This document shows positions 1-8,941 of a DNA stretch of 64,000 nt, piece by piece; position 1 is the stretch's first letter, and each line of letters starts with the position of its first letter. Origin of the DNA: CALHKP01 sp963558075. Its GTDB lineage: Bacteria > Bacillota > Clostridia > Peptostreptococcales > Anaerovoracaceae. Location: positions 1-64,000 of the forward strand of contig CAUWFN010000012.1 in the NCBI GenBank assembly GCA_963558075.1. The letters run 5' to 3'. The notes below the pieces were generated by a model that searched no databases, was not told the origin of the DNA, and saw only the letters and a list, made by a program, of their open reading frames with translations. A program made the translations under genes and the position numbers.

Positions 1-30
1 TTTCGCATCATTTTTCACTTATATAAACAG

Positions 31-53
31 AACTGACACGTTATGTGCCAGTT
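31..53 (-). terminator. Possible terminator after pflA
   Basis: A 9-bp inverted repeat with one wobble pair and a 5-nt loop lies just past the pflA stop. On the minus strand it is followed by a weak T-rich run (CTGTTTATAT). The position suits the end of the pfl unit, but the poor T-tract leaves it uncertain. Confidence 0.45.
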
Positions 54-66
54 CCTAATTTCCAAT

Positions 67-771
67 CTATTCGTTTATATAAGCCTGTAATTCTGCGAGC
101 TTTTCTTTATCCATAGGTTTTAGGTTTTCAAGCCTGTAGGACATTCCCAGCTTCTCGTATTTGTTCTTTCCCATATCGTGATATCCTAGAAGCTCTACTT
201 TGTCCACGAAATCAACTCGTCTGAGAAATTCTTTTAGGGATGCCATGTATTCATCCGTGTCGTTAAACCCTGGCAAAACAACCTGCCTTATCCAAACATG
301 CCTTTTGTATTTGTTTATCAAAGCTATTAGCTCAGGAAGCGTGTCCTGTTTTCTTGCCGTAACTTCAAAGAAGCTCTTTGGGTCTGTGTGTTTTATATCA
401 AGAAGAATAAGATCAGCTCTTTTGATTACACTCTCACTATAGTCATCAAGATACGTTCCGCTTGTATCAACTGCTACCGATATTCCCTTTTCGTGAAGAG
501 CATCGATTGCCTCTGCAAGAAATTCTCCCTGAAGTAGTGGTTCTCCTCCAGAAAACGTAACGCCACCATCGTCTCCGTAATAAGGTCTCCCGCGAAGGGC
601 TTTGTTCACAACATATTCAATATCGATTTCTGTTCCTCCTGCCGTTTCCCATGTATCAGGATTATGGCAGTATGCGCATCGCGCAGGACAACCCTGCATG
701 AAAAATACAGTTCTTATACCCGGTCCGTCTACAGCGCCGAATGTTTCAAGTGAATGTAGTTTACCTTGCAT
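67..771 (-). CDS. pflA: Pyruvate formate-lyase activating enzyme
   Basis: A 234-aa radical SAM enzyme of the usual PflA length. It uses S-adenosylmethionine and a [4Fe-4S] cluster to place the glycyl radical on pyruvate formate-lyase. The cluster motif C-x3-C-x2-C is visible at Cys28, Cys32 and Cys35, preceded by the GPGIRTV motif, and an SGGEPLLQ motif follows near residue 75. The ATG is preceded by a strong AGGAGG site. It lies about 190 bp downstream of pflB, its substrate, with a terminator-like hairpin between them, so its expression may depend on partial read-through. The pairing with pflB makes the assignment secure. Confidence 0.95.
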   Translation of the reverse strand: MQGKLHSLETFGAVDGPGIRTVFFMQGCPARCAYCHNPDTWETAGGTEIDIEYVVNKALRGRPYYGDDGGVTFSGGEPLLQGEFLAEAIDALHEKGISVAVDTSGTYLDDYSESVIKRADLILLDIKHTDPKSFFEVTARKQDTLPELIALINKYKRHVWIRQVVLPGFNDTDEYMASLKEFLRRVDFVDKVELLGYHDMGKNKYEKLGMSYRLENLKPMDKEKLAELQAYINE

Positions 772-819
772 TTTAGCCTCCTTGTATCTTCCTATAGAAA
801 ACCTTTTTGCATCAAAGAC

Positions 820-853
820 AAAACTCCAGCCTGCAGCAGATTGCAGACTGGAG
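820..853 (-). terminator. Terminator-like hairpin between pflB and pflA
   Basis: A 12-bp inverted repeat with one wobble (824-835 with 842-853) and a 6-nt loop is followed on the minus strand by TTTTGTCTTTG. It sits about 105 nt after the pflB stop and would cut pflB message off from pflA. A smaller 7-bp hairpin (894-900 with 908-914) precedes it in the pflB 3' untranslated region. Confidence 0.7.
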
Positions 854-957
854 CAGATTGCTTTTACCGCCCGTAACTCAGCCGGTTATATTTTGCATTA
901 CATTCTATAATGCAGTCCTTTCGATTATAGGTTATTTTCAGGTAAAAACCTTTTTAA

Positions 958-3189
958 TTATAGGCTCTGGTGGAATGTTCTTTCAATAACTTCCTTCTGA
1001 TGAGCCTTTGATAGAGCATTGAATCTTACTGCATATCCAGAAACTCTGATTGTTAAACTTGGATATTTTTCTGGGTGCTCGTAAGCATCCATCAGCACTT
1101 CTCTGTTTAGAACGTTTACATTTAGGTGATGCGCTCCCTGACCAAAGTATCCATTCAGAAGACCTACAAGATTATTTCTTCTTGTTTCTCTATCTTTTCC
1201 AAGTGAATCAGGAGTGATGCTGAATGTATTTGAGATACCATCCTGGCATGTATCCCAATCTATCTTAGCTACAGAGTTAAGTGATGCAACAGCACCTGAG
1301 TTATCTCTGCAGTGCATTGGATTTGCTCCTGGAGCAAATGGAGTTCCTGCTCTTCTTCCATCTGGAGTGTTACCAGTTTTCTTTCCGTACATTACGTTCG
1401 ATGTGATTGTCAGAACAGAAAGAGTTGTTGTAGCACCTCTGTAGTTTTCGTGCTTACGAAGCTCTTTGATAGCTTTTTCTGAAATTGCAACTGCGATTTC
1501 ATCAGCGCGGTCATCATCGTTTCCGTATTTAGGGAAATCACCTTCGATGCTGTAGTCAACAATTACGCCTTCTTCATTTCTAATTGGTGTAACCTTTGCG
1601 TATTTGATTGCTGAAAGTGAGTCTGCTGCTACTGAGAAACCTGCTACTCCGAAAGCCATCAGTCTGCTTACTTCAGAATCAAGGAATGCCATCTGTGATC
1701 TTTCGTAGTCATACTTGTCATGCATAAAGTGGATTATATTCATGATTCTTGAGTAGATGCTCATCAGCCATTCTAGGTAGATGTTGTATCTTCTCCATAC
1801 TTCATCGTAGTCAAGAGGTCCATCTCCCATAGGTTCCATCTGAGGACCAACCTTTTCGCCTGTTCTTTCATCAACACCACCATTGATAGCAAGAAGTAGA
1901 CATTTTGCAAGGTTACATCTTGCTCCGAAGAACTGAATCTGCTGTCCCATCTGAATAGCTGATACGCAGCATGCGATTGAATAGTCTTCTCCGCAGTGAG
2001 GACGCATCTTGTCGTCGTTTTCGTACTGAATTGAGTCTGTGTCAATTGAAACCTGAGCGCAGAAGTGTTTGAATGGTTCAGGAAGCTTTTCTGACCAAAG
2101 AACTGTCAGATTAGGTTCTGGAGCAGCTCCAAGGTTATACAGTGTGTTAAGAACTCTATATGTGTTCTTTGTTACTCTATGTCTTCCGTCAAGACCTACA
2201 CCTGCAAGACCTTCTGTAATCCACATTGGATCTCCTCCGAACAGTTCATTGTATTCGTTTGTTCTAAGGTGTCTTGCAACTCTTAGCTTCAGGATGAAGT
2301 CATCAACAAATTCCTGAATTTCTTTTTCTGTATATTTTCCGTTTGCAAGGTCTCTCTCAGCGTAGATATCAATAAATGTTGATGTACGTCCGATTGACAT
2401 TGCAGCGCCGTTTTCTTCTTTAATACCTGCAAGATATGCAAAGTAAGTCCACTGGATTGCTTCCTTTACGTCTGTAGCAGGCTGTGAAATATCATAACCA
2501 TATCTTTCTGCCATCAGCTTGATTTCTTTCAGTGCTGCAATCTGATTCCAGATTTCTTCTGAAAGTCTGATGTTTTCTGAAGTCATATCTTCTCTTGATG
2601 CGATTTCGTCGTGGTCTTTCTGCTTTTCTTCGATAAGTCTATCGATGCCGTAAAGAGCACATCTTCTGTAGTCTCCGATGATTCTGCCTCTTCCGTATGC
2701 ATCAGGAAGACCTGTAATATATCCAAGGTGACGAACCTTTCTCATTTCAGGTGAATAAGCTTTGAATACACCATCATTATGAGTTGTTGTATATTTAAAC
2801 ATGAAATCAATTTCTTCTGGAAGTTTTTCGCCATATTCAGCAAGCTCTTCCCTTACCATTTTGATTCCACCAAAAGGGCAAATACCTCTCTTCAGCGGCT
2901 CATTAGTCTGAAGACCAACGATGATATCATCGCCTTCGATGATATAGCCAGGCTCATAGGCGTTAATTCTCATGATTCTGCTAGGATCAACCTTTAGAGT
3001 TCCTCCTGCAAGTCTTTCGGCTTCGAGAAGTTCCTTTACTCTGTTGTTACATCTTGTTGTACGTTCTGTAGGACCTTCTAGGAAGCTCTCATCTCCGTCA
3101 TACGGTGTATAGTTAAGATTGATAAAATCGTCTACGTTAATTTTTGTTGTCCAAACTCCTTCTTTGAACCCATTCCATGCGTTGTACAT
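958..3189 (-). CDS. pflB: Formate acetyltransferase (pyruvate formate-lyase)
   Basis: A 743-aa glycyl radical enzyme that converts pyruvate and CoA to acetyl-CoA and formate, the main anaerobic route from pyruvate. The paired catalytic cysteines appear in the IACCVSA motif in the middle of the protein, and the glycyl radical site is the RVSGYAV motif (Gly about 718, 25 residues from the C-terminus). The frame is open to a GTG 63 bp upstream, but the ATG at 3189 is preceded by AAGGAGG with good spacing and gives the family's MYNAWNGF start. The gene follows its own putative promoter and is followed by the gene for its activase. Function is secure. Confidence 0.97.
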   Translation of the reverse strand: MYNAWNGFKEGVWTTKINVDDFINLNYTPYDGDESFLEGPTERTTRCNNRVKELLEAERLAGGTLKVDPSRIMRINAYEPGYIIEGDDIIVGLQTNEPLKRGICPFGGIKMVREELAEYGEKLPEEIDFMFKYTTTHNDGVFKAYSPEMRKVRHLGYITGLPDAYGRGRIIGDYRRCALYGIDRLIEEKQKDHDEIASREDMTSENIRLSEEIWNQIAALKEIKLMAERYGYDISQPATDVKEAIQWTYFAYLAGIKEENGAAMSIGRTSTFIDIYAERDLANGKYTEKEIQEFVDDFILKLRVARHLRTNEYNELFGGDPMWITEGLAGVGLDGRHRVTKNTYRVLNTLYNLGAAPEPNLTVLWSEKLPEPFKHFCAQVSIDTDSIQYENDDKMRPHCGEDYSIACCVSAIQMGQQIQFFGARCNLAKCLLLAINGGVDERTGEKVGPQMEPMGDGPLDYDEVWRRYNIYLEWLMSIYSRIMNIIHFMHDKYDYERSQMAFLDSEVSRLMAFGVAGFSVAADSLSAIKYAKVTPIRNEEGVIVDYSIEGDFPKYGNDDDRADEIAVAISEKAIKELRKHENYRGATTTLSVLTITSNVMYGKKTGNTPDGRRAGTPFAPGANPMHCRDNSGAVASLNSVAKIDWDTCQDGISNTFSITPDSLGKDRETRRNNLVGLLNGYFGQGAHHLNVNVLNREVLMDAYEHPEKYPSLTIRVSGYAVRFNALSKAHQKEVIERTFHQSL

Positions 3190-3243
3190 CGGTATATCCT
3201 CCTTATTAGCTTGTATCTTACAATTAAAACTGATTACGATTTG

Positions 3244-3271
3244 ATTATACACAAATAAAATAATTTGTAAC
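3244..3271 (-). promoter_or_regulatory. Putative pflB promoter
   Basis: A perfect -10 (TATAAT) is preceded at 16 bp by a weak -35 (GTTACA) in very AT-rich DNA. It lies 55 bp upstream of the preferred pflB ATG. The rest of the gap up to 3488 holds the terminator of the upstream gene and nothing else I recognise. Confidence 0.5.
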
Positions 3272-3302
3272 CTATGATTTCATAAATTTTTTATAAAAAG
3301 AA

Positions 3303-3339
3303 TAAAAAAAAACACCATTTCTTCAAAAAACGGTGTTTT
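3303..3339 (-). terminator. Terminator of the RNA methyltransferase unit
   Basis: An 8-bp stem (AAAACACC with GGTGTTTT) is followed on the minus strand by a long T-run. It lies about 150 nt after the methyltransferase stop, giving a long 3' untranslated region, and it separates that unit from pflB. Confidence 0.75.
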
Positions 3340-3488
3340 CACGAATGAATATGTTCGCTTTGCTATAGTTGTTCGTATTTTTACCAAAATCAAGCCGGTT
3401 TAGCCCACTAAAACGCCATATAGTTTTGGATATTGTGTTAAAATCTTAACTTAATAACTCTATAGGCTTTATGATTATTCCGATTTTT

Positions 3489-4625
3489 TTACTGTTTTGC
3501 CGGCTTTTTCCCATAAAACTGATAATAGCAAACTTCAAGGCGTCCGTTGTACAGCTTACGTCTTCTATCTGCCTGGCGACCAAAGATTTTATCCTCTACA
3601 GTTTTATCTGTTGTTACCATAAATAGCGACCAAGTAGGGTTTTCAGCAAAGAAGCTCTTGTATTTTGCATATATATGCTCTATCTGCTGTTTTTCACCTA
3701 TACGCTCTCCGTAAGGTGGGTTTGTAATTATAATTCCGCCTTCTTCTGATGCGGTTATCTTTGACATACTCATTGCCTTAACCACTATACAGTCGTCAAC
3801 TCCAGCTTCCTCTGCATTTTCTCTTGCAGCCTCGACAGCTCGCCTATCTACATCAAAGGCATATATGCGAATATCACTATCAAAGTCAACCGCCTCATAT
3901 GCTTTTTTGCGTTCTTCTTTCCAGACATCTTCTGGAATTAAGTCCCAGTCTTGGCAGGCAAATGAGCGATTAAGTCCCGGCGCTATGTTTCTTCCAATCA
4001 TTGCAGCTTCTATAGGAATCGTTCCTGATCCGCAGCATGGGTCCATCATTATTCTTCCCGGCTTCCAAAATGAAAGCTTAACCATCGCCGCTGCTAGAGT
4101 TTCTTTGATTGGGGCTGCAACATTCTTCACTCTGTATCCACGCTTGTGAAGTCCTGCTCCACTTGTATCTACAGTAATCGTAACCCTATCTTTGAGGACA
4201 GTCACTTTTACTGTGTACTCTGCACCTGTTTCGGGAAACTCGTCCATGCAGTAGCATTCCTTTAGTCTTTCGACAATAGCCTTCTTTGTTATACTCTGAC
4301 ATGCAGGTACGCTGTGCAGCTTTGATTTTACTGATGTTCCTGTAACGGTAAATTTTCCATCAGGTGGAATAAGCTCCTCCCAGCTGATTCCCTTAACCTG
4401 CTGAAAGAGTTCCTCGAAAGTAACGGCCGTAAATTCACCCATCTTAAGAAGCACTCTGTCGGCACATCTAAGCCACATATTACTTCTTACTATCGCTCTC
4501 TCATCACCTTCGAAAGTGACTTTTGCATCTTCTGTTTTTATTATTTTATAACCTAGGTCCTGAATTTCTCTTTTTACTACAGCTTCAAGACCGAAGGTTG
4601 CTGTTGCTATAAGTTCTAATCTCAT
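3489..4625 (-). CDS. THUMP-domain class I SAM RNA methyltransferase (RlmL/YpsC-like)
   Basis: A 378-aa protein with an N-terminal THUMP RNA-binding domain (roughly residues 45-155) and a C-terminal Rossmann methyltransferase domain. The catalytic NPPYGER motif typical of N2-guanine or N6-adenine methylation and the MDPCCGSGTIPIEAA SAM-binding motif are both visible. It matches the single-domain YpsC group related to the N-terminal half of E. coli RlmL, which modifies 23S rRNA; the exact target base is inferred from the family. The ATG follows a GGAGAG site. It lies just downstream of mreB, with a hairpin immediately before its ribosome binding site. Confidence 0.88.
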   Translation of the reverse strand: MRLELIATATFGLEAVVKREIQDLGYKIIKTEDAKVTFEGDERAIVRSNMWLRCADRVLLKMGEFTAVTFEELFQQVKGISWEELIPPDGKFTVTGTSVKSKLHSVPACQSITKKAIVERLKECYCMDEFPETGAEYTVKVTVLKDRVTITVDTSGAGLHKRGYRVKNVAAPIKETLAAAMVKLSFWKPGRIMMDPCCGSGTIPIEAAMIGRNIAPGLNRSFACQDWDLIPEDVWKEERKKAYEAVDFDSDIRIYAFDVDRRAVEAARENAEEAGVDDCIVVKAMSMSKITASEEGGIIITNPPYGERIGEKQQIEHIYAKYKSFFAENPTWSLFMVTTDKTVEDKIFGRQADRRRKLYNGRLEVCYYQFYGKKPAKQ

Positions 4626-4646
4626 AAATTATTCTCTCCATATAAG

Positions 4647-4678
4647 AAAACTCCATAGCAGAAATGCCGTGGAGTTTT
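4647..4678 (-). terminator. Hairpin between mreB and the RNA methyltransferase
   Basis: A 9-bp perfect stem (AAAACTCCA with TGGAGTTTT) enclosing a loop with a further GCA/TGC pairing. It starts 11 nt after the mreB stop and ends about 20 nt before the next start codon. The T-tract is good on the plus strand but weaker on the minus strand, so it may terminate mreB transcripts only partially and set the level of the methyltransferase. Confidence 0.6.
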
Positions 4679-4689
4679 GTTTTTTCTTT

Positions 4690-5706
4690 TTACAGGTAAG
4701 GTTCTCTGCTGTTAAGCTTCTTGCTTTCGATTGTCTCGATAACGTTAAGAGCCTTTCCTGTTCCGATAGCCACACATGCTTCAGGATCTTCTGCAATACG
4801 CACTTCGATTCCTGTTCTGTCCTGGATTCTCTTGTCAATACCGTAAAGATAAGCACCACCACCTGTAATTACGATACCTGAGTTTGTGATATCCGCAGCA
4901 AGTTCAGGAGGTGTCTTCTCCAGAACTCCGTGTACAGCTTCGCAAATTGTGTATAGAGGTTCTTCTAGAGCAGTCATGATTTCGTCAGAAGAAACTTCCA
5001 CTACCTTTGGAAGTCCTGTAACAAGGTCTCTTCCTCTACATTCTGCAACAACAGGCACTTCTCTTGCCGCTGCTGTACCAATCTGTTTCTTGAGATCTTC
5101 ACTTGTTCTTTCACCGATGTAAAGCTTGTGAGTCTTTCTCATGTATTTTACGATAGCATCATCAAAGCGATCTCCCGCAACCTTTACTGATGTACTTGCT
5201 ACAATTCCACCAAGAGCGATAACTGCGATGTCTGTTGTTCCACCGCCGATATCGATAACCATAATTCCGTCAGGTTTTGAAATGTCTAGACCTGCACCGA
5301 TTGCTGCAGCAACTGGCTCTTCAATCAGGAATACTGACTTTCCGCCTGCCTGTGTTGCAGCCTCTCTTACTGCTCTCTTTTCTACTTCTGTTACGCCACT
5401 AGGTACGCAAACCATGATTCTAGGCTTGAAAAATCTGCCTGAACCGCAAGCCTTTTTAATGAAGTATTTAAGCATTTTTTCTGTGATATCATAATCTGAA
5501 ATTACGCCGTCCTTAAGAGGTTTAACTGCAACGATGTTTGCAGGAGTTCTTCCTAACATCTGTCTTGCCTCTTCACCTACTGCAAGGATCTCATCTGTGT
5601 CGTTATTTACAGCAACTACTGAAGGTTCCTCCAGTACGATTCCCTTATTTTTTATATATACTAGGACATTGGCTGTACCTAAATCTATTCCAACTTCTAT
5701 TGCCAT
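4690..5706 (-). CDS. mreB: Rod shape-determining actin homologue MreB/Mbl
   Basis: A 338-aa actin-fold ATPase of normal MreB length that forms filaments under the membrane and guides lateral peptidoglycan synthesis. The phosphate-1 loop (GIDLGTANV), phosphate-2 motif (VIDIGGGTTDIA) and adenosine motif (ITGGGAYLYG) are all present. It has its own strong promoter and is not followed by mreC or mreD, which is typical of Mbl- or MreBH-type extra copies. DnaK is excluded by the length and the MreB-type motifs. Confidence 0.93.
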   Translation of the reverse strand: MAIEVGIDLGTANVLVYIKNKGIVLEEPSVVAVNNDTDEILAVGEEARQMLGRTPANIVAVKPLKDGVISDYDITEKMLKYFIKKACGSGRFFKPRIMVCVPSGVTEVEKRAVREAATQAGGKSVFLIEEPVAAAIGAGLDISKPDGIMVIDIGGGTTDIAVIALGGIVASTSVKVAGDRFDDAIVKYMRKTHKLYIGERTSEDLKKQIGTAAAREVPVVAECRGRDLVTGLPKVVEVSSDEIMTALEEPLYTICEAVHGVLEKTPPELAADITNSGIVITGGGAYLYGIDKRIQDRTGIEVRIAEDPEACVAIGTGKALNVIETIESKKLNSREPYL

Positions 5707-5763
5707 GTTTATCTCCTTTCAATAAATAAGTTTTAATCTCTATCCAATTTATCCATAACTTTT

Positions 5764-5792
5764 ATTATATACAATTTCACGCAAATTATCAA
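5764..5792 (-). promoter_or_regulatory. mreB promoter
   Basis: TTGATA and a consensus TATAAT separated by 17 bp, immediately beyond the end of the phosphate transporter gene. It separates mreB from the phosphate operon. The leader is about 50 nt. Confidence 0.8.
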
Positions 5793-5798
5793 TGAGTG

Positions 5799-7547
5799 CT
5801 ACTGACCAATATTATATTTTGCGCTGTATTCCTGAAGATATGTTCTGAACTTAGGATCGTCCATTGCCATTAGTTTGTTTACATAATCATGAGCCTCGAA
5901 CTGCTTCTTTGATAGCTCGATAATTCCAAGCGCAACGTTTGAGCAGTGGTCGGAAATTCTCTCGTAGTCATTGAGAAGGTCACTCATAACAAAGCCCTGC
6001 TGAATTGTACATTCTCCAGCCTGAAGTCTGTTTACATGGTGAAGCTTGATAGTTTCTACGATTCCGTCGATAACCTCTTCTAAAGGCTCAACTCTATATG
6101 CACTCTCTATATCGTCATTTGCAAATGCATAGCTTGAAATGCGTATGATTTCTCTGATTGCGCTTGTTGCAACAAGTAGCTCTTCCTGTCCTTTTTCGGA
6201 GAATGAAAGATTCTTATCACGAATTTCTCTTGCAACATCTACAAGGTTTGCAGCATGGTCACTCATTCGCTCAAGGTCACCTATAGAGTGAAGAAGTTTT
6301 GCTACCTGCGCATGGTCAGCATCTGTAAGGTCACAAGCTGACAGTTTAATCAGATATCCACCGAGTCTATCCTCATACATATCTATTTCACTTTCAATCT
6401 CGAGTATTTCCTCTGCAAGCTTATCATCGTAATGGAACAATATAGTCATTGCATTGTCCAGTGATTTCTTTGTTAAATCAGCCATCTCTGCTGCAAGGTC
6501 TTTACATTCTAAAAGCGCAATACCAGGAGTCTTTAGCAGTCTTTCGTCGATAAATACTCTCTCTGTCTTATCCTCTGCTTTGATTGTTCTTGTTGCAATC
6601 TTCACAAGAAGGCCTGAGAACGGTAGAAGTATCAAGCTTGTGCACACGTTGAATATACTGTGGGCAACTGCTATATCAACTGGTGTAATCGCATCGTTTA
6701 TTATGCTTATTTTGAATCCGTAGGCTGCAATGCAGTATACAATCATGAAAATAGCTGTTCCAAGAAGGTTAAACGAAATATGGATTACAGATACCCTCTT
6801 AGCATTTTTGTTTACACCTATACTTGAGATAAGTGCAGTTACGCATGTACCTATATTCTGACCCATGATAATTGGAATCGCCATTCCGTATGTGATTCCT
6901 CCTGTCAGGGAAAGTGCCTGCAAAATACCTACAGATGCAGATGAGCTCTGGATTACTGCAGTCAGTACAAGACCTGTCAGAATTCCGAGGAACGGATTGC
7001 TAAATGCAACGATTATAGATGTGAATTTTGGTGAGTCAGCAAGAGGTGTTACTGCATCACTCATGAAATCCATACCATACATCAGAATCGCAAAACCTAC
7101 GAGAATTGCACCTATGTCTTTTTTCTTTCCGCTCTTTGCACCCATTATCAAAAGAATTCCGATGAATGCCAGAATAGGTGAAAATGATTCCGGCTTGAGA
7201 AGTCTTATGAATATGTTGTCGCTCTCCAGTCCAATCAAACTCAGAATCCAAGCTGTAACTGTTGTTCCGATGTTTGAACCCATGATTACGCCTACAGTAT
7301 TCTGAAGCTGCATGATTCCTGAGTTAACAAGTCCCACAAGCATTACTGTAACTGCTGAAGAGCTCTGAATTACAGCCGTAATTCCAACTCCGAGAAACAT
7401 GCTTTTGATAGGGTTTGAGGTCATCTTTTTGAGGATACTTTCAAGCTTACCTCCTGCAAGCTTTTCCAGGCCCTGCGACATAAGGCTCATTCCATAAAGG
7501 AATAGCGCCAGCCCTCCAAATAGCGATATAAATGAAAATATATCCAT
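5799..7547 (-). CDS. Na/Pi cotransporter family protein with PhoU-like C-terminus
   Basis: A 582-aa membrane protein. The N-terminal part (about 1-310) holds two inverted Na/Pi-cotransporter repeats, each with the family QSSSA motif (VIQSSSAVTVML near residue 60 and VIQSSSASVGIL near residue 200) and many membrane segments. The C-terminal part (about 340-550) is a soluble helical PhoU-like domain. Bacterial members of this family take up or export phosphate with sodium. It sits 35 bp after a PhoR-type kinase gene with no terminator between, so phosphate-responsive expression is a reasonable inference. Confidence 0.9.
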   Translation of the reverse strand: MDIFSFISLFGGLALFLYGMSLMSQGLEKLAGGKLESILKKMTSNPIKSMFLGVGITAVIQSSSAVTVMLVGLVNSGIMQLQNTVGVIMGSNIGTTVTAWILSLIGLESDNIFIRLLKPESFSPILAFIGILLIMGAKSGKKKDIGAILVGFAILMYGMDFMSDAVTPLADSPKFTSIIVAFSNPFLGILTGLVLTAVIQSSSASVGILQALSLTGGITYGMAIPIIMGQNIGTCVTALISSIGVNKNAKRVSVIHISFNLLGTAIFMIVYCIAAYGFKISIINDAITPVDIAVAHSIFNVCTSLILLPFSGLLVKIATRTIKAEDKTERVFIDERLLKTPGIALLECKDLAAEMADLTKKSLDNAMTILFHYDDKLAEEILEIESEIDMYEDRLGGYLIKLSACDLTDADHAQVAKLLHSIGDLERMSDHAANLVDVAREIRDKNLSFSEKGQEELLVATSAIREIIRISSYAFANDDIESAYRVEPLEEVIDGIVETIKLHHVNRLQAGECTIQQGFVMSDLLNDYERISDHCSNVALGIIELSKKQFEAHDYVNKLMAMDDPKFRTYLQEYSAKYNIGQ

Positions 7548-7582
7548 TATAAAATCCTTTCTTTACTATATGAAAAATCTAC

Positions 7583-8941
7583 TTAATCATTAAAAACCAC
7601 TGTTATTTTGGTGCCTTCTCCAAGGACACTATCAAGCTGAAGGCTTGCATTGTGATATGCCGCCGCATGCTTGACTATTGAAAGACCAAGACCTGTTCCT
7701 CCAATTTCGCGAGAGTGACTTTTGTCCACTCTGAAAAATCGCTCGAATACACGCTCAAGATCCTCCTCTGGAATTCCGATACCGCTATCACTAACGCTAA
7801 GTGCCGGCTTTCCAGTTTCCGTATGAAATATGTTAACCTCTACATACCCGTTCTTTCTGTTATATTTTACCGCGTTTTCGCACATATTGTAAATCATCTC
7901 GTCAAGTATCTGTTTGACAGCGTTTACATATATGTGTTTTCCTCTGAGACGAAGTTCTATATTCTGTTTAGAGGCGGCATGCTCAAGAACCGTAAACTGC
8001 TCTTCGCATGCAATATAAAGATCTACCTTTTCCTTTCTTGCGGAAATCTGGTTTTCGTCAAGCTGCGAAAGCTTGATTATATCTCCCACCAGAGTTACAA
8101 GTCTCTGCGCCTCTGCATATATTCTGTCTGCAAATCCTGGAATGTCTTTTTCTTTTGCAATTCCATTTCTGATTATCTCTGCATATCCGGAAATAGAAGT
8201 CAGAGGCGTCTTCAGCTCATGAGATACATTTGCTGTAAATTCCTTTCGAAACTCCGCTTCCCTTGTTTTTTCGTTCACGTCAAGCTCCAGCCTGTTTATC
8301 CTGCTTTTTAGAAGCTTATTCTGAAATGAAATCTTATCAACCATAGGTCTAATTTCATCGTAAACGGCTGTTGAATCCGGATTATCCATATCAATCTCAT
8401 AAAGGGGTTTTACTATCTTTCTGGCAATTGCACCTGCCATCAAAGTACCTATGCCGATTGCAAATATAAGAACCAGCACTGCAACCTTGAGAATGTTTGC
8501 AACGACCACAAAAAATGACCGCTTTGTTAAAGACAGTCGAATTACACTTTCATCATTCATTTTCAGCGCATAATATACAGTTTTCTTTGATAGAGTATCT
8601 GAATAGCGTTCAGTGCGTCCTACGCCTTCTTCCTGGGCTTGCTTAAACTCCGGTCGTCTGCTGTGATTTTCCATTTCCGAAGGATCAGCCTTTGTATCGT
8701 AGCTAACCGTTCCGTCGCTTTGAATCCATGTGACACGCATTTTGTCATCAGGCTCAATCTCCTGCAGATACTCCGTTCCGGATGTTTCAACACCAATTGC
8801 TATCAGATTTGCCTCATCCTTTAGACGCTGAGTGTATTCGCTTGTGTCTTCTATATATACAGCACCTACAATAAGAATTACACATAGTAGCCATACTGTA
8901 AGCGTTACATACAGAATTCCCCTAAATATTCTTTTTTTCAT
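7583..8941 (-). CDS. Sensor histidine kinase, PhoR type
   Basis: A 452-aa membrane kinase with a TM segment near residues 5-27, an extracytoplasmic sensor region, a second TM near 140-165, a linker, and a HisKA domain with the phospho-acceptor His in NVSHELKTPLTS. The ATPase motifs follow: N box (CENAVKY), DSGIGIPEED and GGTGLGLS. A TTG lies 15 bp upstream in frame, but the ATG at 8941 has GGAG at good spacing and overlaps the regulator gene by 20 bp, pointing to translational coupling. Its neighbours, a PhoB-like regulator and a Na/Pi cotransporter, suggest phosphate sensing. Confidence 0.9.
   Translation of the reverse strand: MKKRIFRGILYVTLTVWLLCVILIVGAVYIEDTSEYTQRLKDEANLIAIGVETSGTEYLQEIEPDDKMRVTWIQSDGTVSYDTKADPSEMENHSRRPEFKQAQEEGVGRTERYSDTLSKKTVYYALKMNDESVIRLSLTKRSFFVVVANILKVAVLVLIFAIGIGTLMAGAIARKIVKPLYEIDMDNPDSTAVYDEIRPMVDKISFQNKLLKSRINRLELDVNEKTREAEFRKEFTANVSHELKTPLTSISGYAEIIRNGIAKEKDIPGFADRIYAEAQRLVTLVGDIIKLSQLDENQISARKEKVDLYIACEEQFTVLEHAASKQNIELRLRGKHIYVNAVKQILDEMIYNMCENAVKYNRKNGYVEVNIFHTETGKPALSVSDSGIGIPEEDLERVFERFFRVDKSHSREIGGTGLGLSIVKHAAAYHNASLQLDSVLGEGTKITVVFND

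Noticed and set aside
3190..3252. N-terminal extension of PflB
   Set aside because: The extra 21 residues would start at a GTG without a ribosome binding site and span the promoter-proximal AGGAGG of the true ATG. Similar extensions of ThyA, YacL, SIR2, NrdJ, NadA and FucO were rejected on the same grounds.
3340..3488. Possible small RNA between the RNA methyltransferase and its terminator
   Set aside because: The 150-nt stretch before the terminator has only weak promoter-like words with poor spacing, so a long 3' untranslated region is the simpler reading.
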